Source: Marispirochaeta sp963667435
Lineage (GTDB): Bacteria > Spirochaetota > Spirochaetia > JC444 > Marispirochaetaceae
Assembly: GCA_963667435.1 (NCBI GenBank)
Contig: OY763414.1
Span: 4,030,001 to 4,094,000, forward strand
Direction of reading: 5' to 3'
Length of the DNA stretch: 64,000 bases
This document shows positions 18,135-26,563 of this stretch, one piece after another. The translations under genes and the position numbers were made by a program. Position 1 is the first letter of the stretch; each line of letters starts with the position of its first letter. Below the pieces are notes generated by a model that saw nothing but the letters and a program-made list of their open reading frames with translations, did not search any database and had not been told where the DNA came from.

Positions 18135-20600
18135 TTATATAAACAGACTTGAGTTGGATTTACCGGCACTCTCCAGAAAGCTTGCTACACCGCCTACTTC
18201 TATTCCTTCCATAAGCTCTTCCCGGGCAACGCCCATTATATCCATGGACATCTGACAGGCTACAAAGCGTACTCCGGCTTCTTTTGCCTGTTCTATCATG
18301 CTTTCCAGGGAATCAACTCCCTTGGCCTTCATTCGGGCCCGCATCATTTTTGTACCCATACCACCCATGTTCATTTTACTTAAGGCAAGCTTACGGCTGG
18401 ATTTGGGCATCATCATACCGAACATGCGGCCCATGAAATCCTTTCTGACAGCAGGTTTCTTTGCAGCCTTGATAACATTCAGGCCCCAGAATGTGAAGAA
18501 GAGGGTAACTTCCTGTCCGGAAGCTGCTGCTCCGTTGGCTATTACAAAGGTTGCCAGGGCTTTGTCCATATCATCGGAGAATACCACCATGGTGGTTCCG
18601 CTTCCCTGGTGCATAGGAACCGGATTCTTGCGGGGAGAAGCCTTCTCTATCTCCGCGGTTACCATTCCGCCATCCATATTCACCGATATAAGGTGGTTTC
18701 CGGTCATGTTACACCAGGATTCAACATCTCTGCCGAAACCGGGATCGGTGGCAATCTGAATCAGGTGATCGCCCGGTTCGATCTTCTCCATTTCGGTTTT
18801 CAGCTTCATGATGGGTCCGGGACATTGAAGTCCGGAGGCATCCACCTTCTTTATCTGGATGTCCGGCCGCCTTTTTGGATCCGCCTGGTAGATTACCTCA
18901 TCTTTACCGATAAAGTCGCCGGAGAAGATGTCCTCATTGCTCTGTTTCTGTGCCGAAATTGAGTATGTCTTGTAGCCTCCCGAGAGGTTTGCCACCCGGG
19001 TATAGCCGTGCTGGCGCAGGATTCTCTCTCCTACATAGGCCCGCAATCCCACTCCGCAGAAGATTATGATTTTCTTGTCTTCCGGAACTTCGCTAATCCG
19101 GCGACGCAGGTCGTCCAGGGGAATATTTTTGGCCCCGTTGATGGTTCCCAGAGCATGTTCTTCTTCTGTACGAATGTCGAGAAGAAACAGGTCTTCCTTT
19201 TTCTCCGCACTAAATACTTCAGTCCATGAGACGTGTTCTGTCGTTCCGGCAATAATATTGCCGGCAACCATTCCGGCAATATTGACCGGGTCTTTGGCGG
19301 AGGAGAAGGGCGGTGCATAGGCATGCTCAACTTCCGCAAGATCATCAACTGTACCGCCCATACCGATAATTGAGGCGATGATATCAATTCTCTTATCCAC
19401 TCCGTCGTAGCCAACTGCCTGACCGCCAAGAACCAGTCCGTTTTCAGGATCAAAGAGAATTTTTATTGTCATGGGGATGGCCCCGGGATAGTATCCTGCA
19501 TGGGAGCCGGAGTGGATAATCAGAGACTTGAATGGCATTTCCGCCCGTTTAAGCTGCTTCTCAGAGAGTCCTGTGGAGGCAACGGTTATATCAAAAACCT
19601 TGGCTATGCCGGTACCGATGGTTCCCTTGAAGATTTTCTTGTCGCCGAAAACCATGTTGTCCGCTACAATGCGTCCCTGCTTGTTTGCCGGTCCTGCAAG
19701 AGGTATTTTCATGGACTGTTTGGAGATGAAATGGGGGAACTCTATAGCGTCACCAAGACTGTAGATATTGTGGTCCGAGGTTCGCAGGTGTTCGTCAACT
19801 TTGATACCGCCGAACTCGCCAATTTCCAGATTAGCCTTCACTGCCAGGGTAATGTCGGGTTTTACTCCTATGGAGAGAATTACCATATCGGTATCAAGTT
19901 TCTTGCCGGAGCGAAGCTCAACGGTCAGCCGCTGTTTCGGGCCTTTCTTGAAAGCTGTTACCGCATCCTCCAGGTAGAATTCCACGTTCTTCTGCTTCAG
20001 GTGCTGGTGCGCTTCCGCTGCCATTTCGTAGTCCAGAATGCTCATTACCTGGTCGGCCATCTCGACAATGGTTACAAAGATTCCCCGTTTGTGCAGGTTT
20101 TCTGCCATTTCCAGGCCGATAAAGCCTGCACCGACTATAACAGCACGGTTCGGTTTTGCACTGTCTATGTAATCATGAATTTTGTCGGTATCCGGAACAC
20201 TTCGCAGGGTGAATATCCCTTCCGATTCGATACCGGGAATAGGTGGTTTAACCGGTTCTGCACCGGGAGAGAGTACCAGTTTGTCATAGCTTTCCGTATA
20301 GGTGCCGCCCTTTACAAGGTCCCGAACCTCAACGTTTTTTTCTTCCCTGTTAATGGTGATGATTTCCTGGTTTACCCGTACGTCAACTTTGAAACGGGCA
20401 TTGAAGGATTCCGGGGTCTGAACAAAAAGGTCTTCTCTCTCTGCTATAGTCCCTCCGATGTAGTAGGGAAGCCCGCAGTTTGCATAAGAAATGTAACCGC
20501 CCCGTTCGAACAGAATGATTTCCGAATCTTCATCGATTCTTCTCAGTCGTGCAGCCGTGGTGGCGCCTCCAGCGACACCGCCGATAATCAGGTATTTCAT
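18135..20600 (-). CDS. Five-module CoA-disulfide/persulfide reductase-like flavoprotein
   Basis: 821 residues in one chain. An FAD/NAD(P)H pyridine nucleotide-disulfide reductase core (1-320) has GGVAGG at 7-12 and the single redox Cys42 in SYANCGLPYY typical of CoA-disulfide reductases. Its dimerisation domain (about 325-450) carries the EHAYAPPFSSAKDPV segment at 425-439. A rhodanese domain (about 455-550) has Cys515 in IIFCGVGLRAY. A TusA/SirA domain (about 583-655) has Cys593 in SGLQCPGPIMKL. A DsrE-like domain (about 667-821) has Cys782 in FVACQMSMDIMG. The four thiols suggest sulfur is passed along the chain while NAD(P)H reduces CoA-persulfide or a similar substrate. It is transcribed alone from a promoter covered by a 30-bp palindrome and ends at a strong terminator. 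Confidence 0.92.
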   Translation of the reverse strand: MKYLIIGGVAGGATTAARLRRIDEDSEIILFERGGYISYANCGLPYYIGGTIAEREDLFVQTPESFNARFKVDVRVNQEIITINREEKNVEVRDLVKGGTYTESYDKLVLSPGAEPVKPPIPGIESEGIFTLRSVPDTDKIHDYIDSAKPNRAVIVGAGFIGLEMAENLHKRGIFVTIVEMADQVMSILDYEMAAEAHQHLKQKNVEFYLEDAVTAFKKGPKQRLTVELRSGKKLDTDMVILSIGVKPDITLAVKANLEIGEFGGIKVDEHLRTSDHNIYSLGDAIEFPHFISKQSMKIPLAGPANKQGRIVADNMVFGDKKIFKGTIGTGIAKVFDITVASTGLSEKQLKRAEMPFKSLIIHSGSHAGYYPGAIPMTIKILFDPENGLVLGGQAVGYDGVDKRIDIIASIIGMGGTVDDLAEVEHAYAPPFSSAKDPVNIAGMVAGNIIAGTTEHVSWTEVFSAEKKEDLFLLDIRTEEEHALGTINGAKNIPLDDLRRRISEVPEDKKIIIFCGVGLRAYVGERILRQHGYTRVANLSGGYKTYSISAQKQSNEDIFSGDFIGKDEVIYQADPKRRPDIQIKKVDASGLQCPGPIMKLKTEMEKIEPGDHLIQIATDPGFGRDVESWCNMTGNHLISVNMDGGMVTAEIEKASPRKNPVPMHQGSGTTMVVFSDDMDKALATFVIANGAAASGQEVTLFFTFWGLNVIKAAKKPAVRKDFMGRMFGMMMPKSSRKLALSKMNMGGMGTKMMRARMKAKGVDSLESMIEQAKEAGVRFVACQMSMDIMGVAREELMEGIEVGGVASFLESAGKSNSSLFI

Positions 20601-20623
20601 ATTTTCTCCCGCTCTGAAAAAGG

Positions 20624-20653
20624 TATATAAATAAATATATATTTATTTATATA
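20624..20653. promoter_or_regulatory. 30-bp perfect AT-rich palindrome, likely operator
   Basis: Two 15-nt arms (20624-20638 and 20639-20653) are exact reverse complements with no gap, built only of A and T. The palindrome starts 24 nt upstream of the flavoprotein ATG and covers the predicted -10 box, so a bound dimer would block transcription. The encoded ArsR-family protein at 29054 is one possible partner, but nothing here links them directly. Confidence 0.6.
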
Positions 20654-20662
20654 TATTAACAA
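20634..20662 (-). promoter_or_regulatory. Promoter of the flavoprotein gene
   Basis: On the minus strand, -35 TTGTTA (20657-20662), 17-bp spacer and -10 TATATT (20634-20639). The predicted start is about 20627, leaving a leader of about 27 nt with a GGGAG ribosome site before the ATG at 20600. The -10 lies inside the 30-bp palindrome. Confidence 0.6.
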
Positions 20663-20719
20663 GGGGAAATGTCGATTAATCGGTAAAAAAATACTGTTTG
20701 CAATAAATCCAACCCCTTC

Positions 20720-20738
20720 GGGAGATTCTCTATCTCCC
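20720..20738. other. Hairpin abutting the ileS promoter
   Basis: A 7-bp perfect stem (20720-20726 with 20732-20738) with a 5-nt loop ends exactly where the -35 of ileS begins. There is no U-run of terminator length on either strand. It may be an operator or insulator between the divergent flavoprotein and ileS transcription units. Confidence 0.4.
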
Positions 20739-20768
20739 TTGACAGTATTGCTCTATTCTTTCTAGAAT
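20739..20768 (+). promoter_or_regulatory. ileS promoter
   Basis: Consensus -35 TTGACA (20739-20744), 18-bp spacer and -10 TAGAAT (20763-20768). The leader to the GTG start is about 84 nt. I found no T-box specifier or antiterminator sequence in it. Confidence 0.75.
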
Positions 20769-20858
20769 GTTGCGACTTTGACGTCCGGCATTAAAGAAGC
20801 AAGATCGCTGTTTGTCCGGTAATTTCACGTCTCTACGTACTTTAAGGAGCGATGCGCT

Positions 20859-23800
20859 GTGTATACCCCTGTGGATCCGAAAGTTGACTTTCCCAAAATG
20901 GAGGAGGCGATCCTCGAATTCTGGAAGAAAGAGAACATATTCAAAAAATCCATCGAAAACCGCTGCGACTGTGAGCATTATACCTTTTACGACGGACCTC
21001 CCTTTGCCACGGGTCTGCCCCATTTCGGCCATTTTGTTCCAGGTACCATAAAGGATATAATTCCCCGCTATCAGACTATGAAGGGTAAGCGTGTAGAGCG
21101 ACGTTTCGGTTGGGACTGTCATGGTCTTCCTGTAGAGTACGAAATGGAAAAGGAACTTGGAATCTCCGGCAAGAAGGAGATCGAAGACTACGGTATTGCC
21201 AAATTCAACGAATCCTGCCGTTCCATTGTTCTCCGCTATACAAAAGAGTGGGAAAATGTCATGACCCGGGCCGGGCGCTGGGTGGATTTCGAGAATGACT
21301 ACAAAACAATGGAACCCGACTACATGGAGTCAATTTGGTGGGTGATCAAACAGCTCTGGGAGAAGGAGCTTCTCTACGAAGGTCACTATATTCTGCCTTA
21401 TTGTCCCCGCTGTTCCACGGTTCTTTCCAATCATGAGCTTAACCTTGGCGGATATCAGGATGTCACAGATCCCGCTATAACCGTACGCTTCAAGGTCCAG
21501 GGAGAGGAGAACAGCTATCTAGTAGCCTGGACAACCACACCCTGGACTCTTCCGTCAAACCTTGCTCTTACCCTGGGACCGGATATTGACTATGTAAAGG
21601 TTGCCGACGGTGATGAGACCTATATCATGGCAGCCGAACGGCTTTCCGCGTACTACAAGAATGAGGAGGATTATAAAATCCTCTGGACAAAAAAGGGAAG
21701 CGAACTTGCGGGGATTGAGTATGAACCTCTGTTTCCCTATTTTGCCGATGTGGACAGCAAGGATGCGTTCAAGACCTACCTGGCGGACTTTGTAACCACC
21801 GAAGACGGAACAGGTATTGTTCATACCGCTCCAGGCTTCGGAGAAGATGACTACAATGTGCTTAAAGGCACTGATGTGCCCACCATCTGTCCTGTGGACG
21901 GAGAGTGTAAGTTCACCCCGGAGGTTACCGATTATCAGGGGCTCTTTGTCAAGGAGACCGATAAAGCGATCATTGCCCGCCTGCGCGAAGAAGGCAAGCT
22001 CGTTCGACGGGATAACTACCTTCACAGCTATCCCCATTGCTGGCGCTGTTCCAGTCCCCTTATCTACCGTGCTATCTCCTCCTGGTTTGTGGACATCGGC
22101 AAGATCAAGGATAAAATGCTCAATGCCAACAGCCAGATCAACTGGGTGCCTGACCACCTCAAGGACGGCCGATTCGGCAAGTGGCTGGAGGGAGCCCGGG
22201 ACTGGGCAATTTCCCGCAACCGCTACTGGGGAAATCCGATTCCCGTTTGGAAATGTGAAGAGTGTGACGAAACAATCTGTATTGGCAGCCGGGAAGAACT
22301 GGAACAAAAGTCGGGCAAAAAGGTTGAAGATCTTCATAAGCACTTTGTTGATGATATAACCATACCCTGTTCCTGCGGAAAAGATATGAAACGGGTTCCG
22401 GAGGTTCTGGACTGCTGGTTTGAGTCCGGTTCCATGCCCTACGCCCAGAATCATTATCCCTTCGAGAACAAGGAGTTCTTTGAGAGCCATTTTCCCGCTA
22501 ATTTCATCTCGGAAGGTTTGGATCAGACCCGGGGATGGTTCTATACCCTCACTATTCTTGCGGCGGCCCTTTTTGACAAGCCCGCTTTTGAGAACGTTGT
22601 GGTAAACGGACTGGTGTTAGCTACCGACGGCAAGAAAATGTCCAAGTCCTTGAGAAACTATTCGGACCCTATGGAGGTGATGAACCAGTTCGGAGCGGAT
22701 GCCCTGCGCCTGTTTCTTATGAACTCCGCTGTTGTCCGGGCTGAGGATCTTCGTTTTTCTGATGACGGAGTGCGGGATGTCCTTAAAGGAGTAATTCTGC
22801 CGGTATGGAATGCCTACAGCTTCTTTGTAACCTACGCCAATATTGACGGCGTCTCACCTGAGGGTGCACCGGAAAATCCGGAAAACCCCCTGGATCAGTG
22901 GATCTTGAGCGAGACGGAGAAGATGGTTGCTCTGGTAACTGAGCAGCTTGATAAATATGATCTGCAGCGGGCTATCCAGCCTATTATCGAATTTGTCGAC
23001 CAGCTGAATAACTGGTATATCCGCCGCTCCCGTCGTCGTTTCTGGAAGAGTGAGAACGACGGTGACAAGCTGCAGGCATACGGAACCCTCTACTCGGTTC
23101 TTTTGAAGCTTGTACATGTGGCAGCGCCGATAGTTCCCTTTATAACTGAAGAGATCTATCAAAATCTTCGTCTTCCTTCAATGCCGGATTCCATTCATCT
23201 GGGAGATTACCCTGCAGCCGATGAAAGCAAAAGGGACAGCGATCTTGAACTCAAGATGAAGGTTACCCAGGCTGCGGTATCCATGGGACGTGCTATCCGT
23301 GCCATGCACTCCCTGAAGACCCGCCAGCCCCTTAAGGCCATCCACCTGGTAACCCGGGAAGATAACGAACGCAGGGTTCTTATTGAGATGGAGGATATCA
23401 TCCGGGAAGAACTTAATGTGAAAGAGGTTATTTTCCGTGAAAACGAAGAAGATTTAGTGGAATACTCTGCCAAAGCGAACTTCAAGGTTCTGGGCAAAAG
23501 CCTCGGGAAGATGATGAAGAGCGCGGCAGCGAAGATCGAAGAACTCTCCATGAAGGAGATTCAGTCACTCCTTGAGGGAGCAACCCTTTCAATGGATATC
23601 GACGGTACTCCGATTGAAATAACCGAAGAGAGTATTATCGTGCAGCGAACCGAGAAGATGGGTCTAAAGGTGCTCAATGAGGGGTCCCTGACCGTTGCAC
23701 TGGATCCTGAAATTACCGAAGAACTGGAACGGGAAGGTCTTATCCGTGATATTGTCCGGGGAGTTCAGAACCTGCGCAAGGAATCCGGTCTTAATGTTAC

Positions 23801-23978
23801 CGATCGTATTGCCCTCACTGTCTTCGGTGATGATAAGGTTAAGGCATCGGTAGATGATTTCAGAGACTATCTTACTGAAGAGACTCTGGCGGAAACCCTA
23901 AACTGGACTGAATCCGCCGGAGGCAGCAGTATAGACTGCGGTGAAACCTCATGCACTATCGCCCTGAAAAAGGCATAA
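20859..23978 (+). CDS. ileS: Isoleucyl-tRNA synthetase, long eukaryote-like type
   Basis: Class I synthetase charging tRNA-Ile, with an editing domain that removes mischarged valine. 1039 residues, about 100 longer than the common bacterial enzyme. HFGH (55-58) is the HIGH motif, and KMSKS at 593-597 is followed by LRNYSDP, the form seen in eukaryote-like (mupirocin-insensitive) IleS enzymes rather than the SIGN form. The long C-terminal part (about 800-1039) also fits that group. GTG at 20859 has AAGGAG 9 nt upstream. The gene overlaps the next one by 28 nt and heads an ileS-lipoprotein-hisH-hisF unit. Confidence 0.95.
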   Translation: MYTPVDPKVDFPKMEEAILEFWKKENIFKKSIENRCDCEHYTFYDGPPFATGLPHFGHFVPGTIKDIIPRYQTMKGKRVERRFGWDCHGLPVEYEMEKELGISGKKEIEDYGIAKFNESCRSIVLRYTKEWENVMTRAGRWVDFENDYKTMEPDYMESIWWVIKQLWEKELLYEGHYILPYCPRCSTVLSNHELNLGGYQDVTDPAITVRFKVQGEENSYLVAWTTTPWTLPSNLALTLGPDIDYVKVADGDETYIMAAERLSAYYKNEEDYKILWTKKGSELAGIEYEPLFPYFADVDSKDAFKTYLADFVTTEDGTGIVHTAPGFGEDDYNVLKGTDVPTICPVDGECKFTPEVTDYQGLFVKETDKAIIARLREEGKLVRRDNYLHSYPHCWRCSSPLIYRAISSWFVDIGKIKDKMLNANSQINWVPDHLKDGRFGKWLEGARDWAISRNRYWGNPIPVWKCEECDETICIGSREELEQKSGKKVEDLHKHFVDDITIPCSCGKDMKRVPEVLDCWFESGSMPYAQNHYPFENKEFFESHFPANFISEGLDQTRGWFYTLTILAAALFDKPAFENVVVNGLVLATDGKKMSKSLRNYSDPMEVMNQFGADALRLFLMNSAVVRAEDLRFSDDGVRDVLKGVILPVWNAYSFFVTYANIDGVSPEGAPENPENPLDQWILSETEKMVALVTEQLDKYDLQRAIQPIIEFVDQLNNWYIRRSRRRFWKSENDGDKLQAYGTLYSVLLKLVHVAAPIVPFITEEIYQNLRLPSMPDSIHLGDYPAADESKRDSDLELKMKVTQAAVSMGRAIRAMHSLKTRQPLKAIHLVTREDNERRVLIEMEDIIREELNVKEVIFRENEEDLVEYSAKANFKVLGKSLGKMMKSAAAKIEELSMKEIQSLLEGATLSMDIDGTPIEITEESIIVQRTEKMGLKVLNEGSLTVALDPEITEELEREGLIRDIVRGVQNLRKESGLNVTDRIALTVFGDDKVKASVDDFRDYLTEETLAETLNWTESAGGSSIDCGETSCTIALKKA

Positions 23979-24781
23979 GTTCAGCTTTATCAGCCCTGCT
24001 TCTCTGCGGGGCTTTTCTTTTTATGGCAGGCTGCCGGACACTGCCGATTGAAACCGGAACCTATTCGGTGCCCTATCCGGAAGGGGCCGGGGTAGTAGCC
24101 TCATTTGAAACAGCCCTTCTGGGTGAGTCCTATCTTGATGCAGTGAGACAGCAGTTCGGCAGGGATGCGGCAGATATCATTTCCCGGGCGGATACAGTGG
24201 ACTTCGCCTTGTTTGATAAAGGTGGTTTTTCCCTGGTGCTTAACGGCGGATTCCGCAGGTTTACCACTTCACTGGCCCTGGATTTCAGTTCCGCATGGAG
24301 CCGACCCGAAAGGGGGGAGCCGCTCTGGGTAAACTCGGATGGTATTCAGACTCTTTACATTCCGGAGTCAGGAACGGTTGTATACGGTGTGCCTGAAACT
24401 GTGCGCATGTCGGCAGCATGGCAGGAGCGTCAGAAGAGAGGCCTCGAGCGTGACAGGCCCCTGATGATTTACATACCCGATATGACAGCTGTTGCACCGG
24501 GCTTGCCTGTATCCGGTGAATGCCGTATATTCGGGGATGCCCCCGGGGATCTGCTCAGTTTTTCTCTGGAGTGGCGGTTCCCTGACCAGCTCAGGGCGCG
24601 GACTGCAGTACCCCTGGTTAAGCTTACCCTGTGGGGTTTCTTCCGCAGTCTGGACGGTGATTTTGATCCGGGCTCAATGAACATACGTCTGGAAGGAGAT
24701 ACTCTTTTTATTGATAACCTCGGGCTGGGGTCCGATGCCTTTTCCGCTCTGGTGGAGATGATTTTTAGGAGAGACCAGTGA
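23951..24781 (+). CDS. Lipoprotein of unknown function
   Basis: 276 residues. The N-terminus is a lipoprotein signal: hydrophobic 12-25 and a lipobox ending at Cys28 (FMAGC), so the mature protein is lipid-anchored. The rest is strand-rich with no recognised family and no other conserved cysteine. It overlaps ileS by 28 nt and hisH by 4 nt, so it is translationally coupled to both although the functions appear unrelated. The adjacent machinery that would process it is not in this window, but a LolCDE-type exporter is. Confidence 0.75.
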   Translation: MHYRPEKGISSALSALLLCGAFLFMAGCRTLPIETGTYSVPYPEGAGVVASFETALLGESYLDAVRQQFGRDAADIISRADTVDFALFDKGGFSLVLNGGFRRFTTSLALDFSSAWSRPERGEPLWVNSDGIQTLYIPESGTVVYGVPETVRMSAAWQERQKRGLERDRPLMIYIPDMTAVAPGLPVSGECRIFGDAPGDLLSFSLEWRFPDQLRARTAVPLVKLTLWGFFRSLDGDFDPGSMNIRLEGDTLFIDNLGLGSDAFSALVEMIFRRDQ

Positions 24782-25386
24782 AAGTTGCAGTTGTTGATTA
24801 TGAAGCCGGAAACCTTCGCAGTGTAGAAACTGCCCTGAAGTTTCTGAATGCGGATTACCGTGTCTATTCTGATCCTGAATCCATTGTTGCCAGCGATGCA
24901 GTTATCTTTCCCGGTGTAGGGGAGGCCCGGGCGGCTATGGATGTACTTGCCCGGAGAGGCCTTGATGAGGCACTTAGGGAAGTTGTTAAAGCCGGGAAGC
25001 CCCTCTTCGGCATCTGTATCGGCTGCCAGATTCTGCTGGACCATTCCGAGGAGAGCGATACCGGTTGCCTGGGGATCATCCCCGGTAAGGTGAAACTGTT
25101 CTCCGGCGGCCCCGGACTGAAGATTCCCCATATGGGCTGGAACAGTGTCGAACAGGTTGGATCACATCCTGTTTTTGCGGGAGTTCCAGATGGAGCATCC
25201 TTCTATTTTGTGCACTCCTATTATCCACTTGTGGATGATTCTTCCCTTGAGATTGGCCGCTGCACATACGGTGAGACTTTTTCAGCCGCCTATGCGAAGG
25301 ACAATCTCATCGCTACCCAGTTTCACCCGGAAAAATCCGGACGCCACGGTCTCCGGATGCTCGAGAACTTTATAAAAGGGGCCTGA
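24778..25386 (+). CDS. hisH: Imidazole glycerol phosphate synthase, glutaminase subunit
   Basis: Class I glutamine amidotransferase (202 residues) that releases ammonia for HisF in histidine and purine-byproduct synthesis. The nucleophile is Cys80 in GICIGCQIL; the other triad members are His183 and Glu185 in QFHPEKSG. The PGVGEA oxyanion-region motif is at 45-50. GTG start; it overlaps the lipoprotein gene by 4 nt and precedes hisF by 6 nt. No other his genes are nearby. Confidence 0.95.
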   Translation: MKVAVVDYEAGNLRSVETALKFLNADYRVYSDPESIVASDAVIFPGVGEARAAMDVLARRGLDEALREVVKAGKPLFGICIGCQILLDHSEESDTGCLGIIPGKVKLFSGGPGLKIPHMGWNSVEQVGSHPVFAGVPDGASFYFVHSYYPLVDDSSLEIGRCTYGETFSAAYAKDNLIATQFHPEKSGRHGLRMLENFIKGA

Positions 25387-25392
25387 TGCAGT

Positions 25393-26163
25393 ATGTACCG
25401 TAAACGAATAATCGTCTGTCTCGACGTACGGGACGGCAAGACCACAAAAGGCATTAAATTTAAAGGCAACGTGGATATCGGTGATCCCGTTGAAATGGCT
25501 CGTGATTACTACAATGGCGGTGTGGATGAGCTGGTATTCTATGATATTACCGCATCCTCCGAGGCCCGGGGCATAATGATTGATGTTGTTGAACGGGTGG
25601 CGGAGCAGATATTCATTCCCTTTGCAGTCGGCGGGGGTATCGGATCGGTCAAGGATATGCGGGCATGCCTTCTGGCCGGGGCAGAGAAGATAAGTGTAAA
25701 TTCCCAGGCAGTTAAAAACCCGGGAATTATTGAAGAGGGTGCGGGACTGTTCGGCCGGCAGTGCGTTGTTCTCGGTATGGACGCGCTGAAGGATGCTGAA
25801 ATGCCCTCTGGATATCGGGTGGTCATTAATGGCGGCCGGACTCCCACCAATCTTGATGCTCTGGAATGGGCTTTGAAGGCGGAAAAGCTGGGTGCCGGTG
25901 AGATTGTGCTCAACTCCATTGATGCCGACGGAACCCGTGACGGCTATGAACTCAACCTTACCAGGATGATCTCCACGGCGGTGAATATTCCCGTAGTGGC
26001 ATCTGGAGGAGCCGGAACCCCGGAGCATTTAGGTGATGTTTTCACCGAAGGTGCTGCTGATGCAGCCCTGGTTGCCTCCATGGTTCACTATGGTGACTAT
26101 ACGGTAAAGGGAATAAAAGAGTATCTTAAAGAGAGACAGATTTCCGTCCGCATGGACTGGTGA
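25393..26163 (+). CDS. hisF: Imidazole glycerol phosphate synthase, cyclase subunit
   Basis: TIM-barrel enzyme that turns PRFAR plus ammonia into IGP and AICAR. The 256-residue protein has the catalytic Asp11 (IVCLDVRDG) and Asp130 (LGMDAL), the phosphate-binding VGGGIGS loop (79-85) and ASGGAGTPEH near the C-terminal side. It has the inserted segment before the INGGRTPT stretch that is seen in one HisF subgroup. It works as a heterodimer with HisH encoded just upstream. Confidence 0.95.
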   Translation: MYRKRIIVCLDVRDGKTTKGIKFKGNVDIGDPVEMARDYYNGGVDELVFYDITASSEARGIMIDVVERVAEQIFIPFAVGGGIGSVKDMRACLLAGAEKISVNSQAVKNPGIIEEGAGLFGRQCVVLGMDALKDAEMPSGYRVVINGGRTPTNLDALEWALKAEKLGAGEIVLNSIDADGTRDGYELNLTRMISTAVNIPVVASGGAGTPEHLGDVFTEGAADAALVASMVHYGDYTVKGIKEYLKERQISVRMDW

Positions 26164-26243
26164 TAGCACTTGTGCAAGCTGCCGGTTTTGTATAAACTCC
26201 GGCACCATAAAGAAACATTTCGACCCGAAGAGGTAAGAATATA

Positions 26244-26522
26244 ATGCCTACATACGATTACGAATGCCAGTCCTGCGGACATGTTTTTGAATATTTTCAG
26301 AGTATGTCCGATGATCCTCTCAAGGAATGCCCCAAGTGCGGCAACGAAGTAAAACGTCTTATTGGCGGCGGGATGGGGATTATTTTCAAAGGCTCAGGTT
26401 TTTACGTAACCGACAACCGCGGCGGTTCCGGCGGCAAGGCTACCAGCGGGTCTGTCGCAAAGAGCAGCAGCGACAGTTCTTCAGGAACTGCTTCAACAAA
26501 AAAAAGCGGAGATTCGGCCTGA
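26244..26522 (+). CDS. FmdB-family zinc-ribbon protein
   Basis: 92 residues. The N-terminal half is the FmdB/CxxC_CxxC_SSSS regulator fold: MPTYDYECQSCGH with Cys9 and Cys12, then CPKC about 20 residues on. The C-terminal tail is a Gly/Ser/Lys-rich low-complexity stretch. The family binds zinc; its role is mostly unknown. A TATAAA-type -10 lies at 26191-26196. A run of eight A in the last codons is part of the terminator hairpin. Confidence 0.85.
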   Translation: MPTYDYECQSCGHVFEYFQSMSDDPLKECPKCGNEVKRLIGGGMGIIFKGSGFYVTDNRGGSGGKATSGSVAKSSSDSSSGTASTKKSGDSA

Positions 26523-26542
26523 GTACCGGTCCCCGCTTTTTT
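26498..26542. terminator. Bidirectional terminator between fmdB-like gene and thiI
   Basis: A 10-bp stem (26500-26509 with 26533-26542) whose outer part is A-run against T-run gives a U-rich tail in both directions. It spans the end of the zinc-ribbon gene and lies 22 nt past the end of the convergent thiI. Confidence 0.7.
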
Positions 26543-26563
26543 CGGCTCTTCTGATACTACTGT

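Noticed and set aside
19500..20630. Long open frame opposite the flavoprotein gene (376 codons)
   Set aside because: Same reason: antisense to strongly conserved domains.
20769..20858. T-box riboswitch upstream of ileS
   Set aside because: The leader is only about 84 nt and lacks the conserved T-box sequence and antiterminator. The valS, cysS and hisS leaders also lack it.
21555..22490. Long open frame opposite ileS (311 codons)
   Set aside because: Antisense to a conserved synthetase, with no independent evidence.
24778..26163. hisH/hisF as sugar-aminating pair for surface glycans
   Set aside because: Neighbours contain no glycosylation gene, and both proteins keep the residues of IGP synthase.
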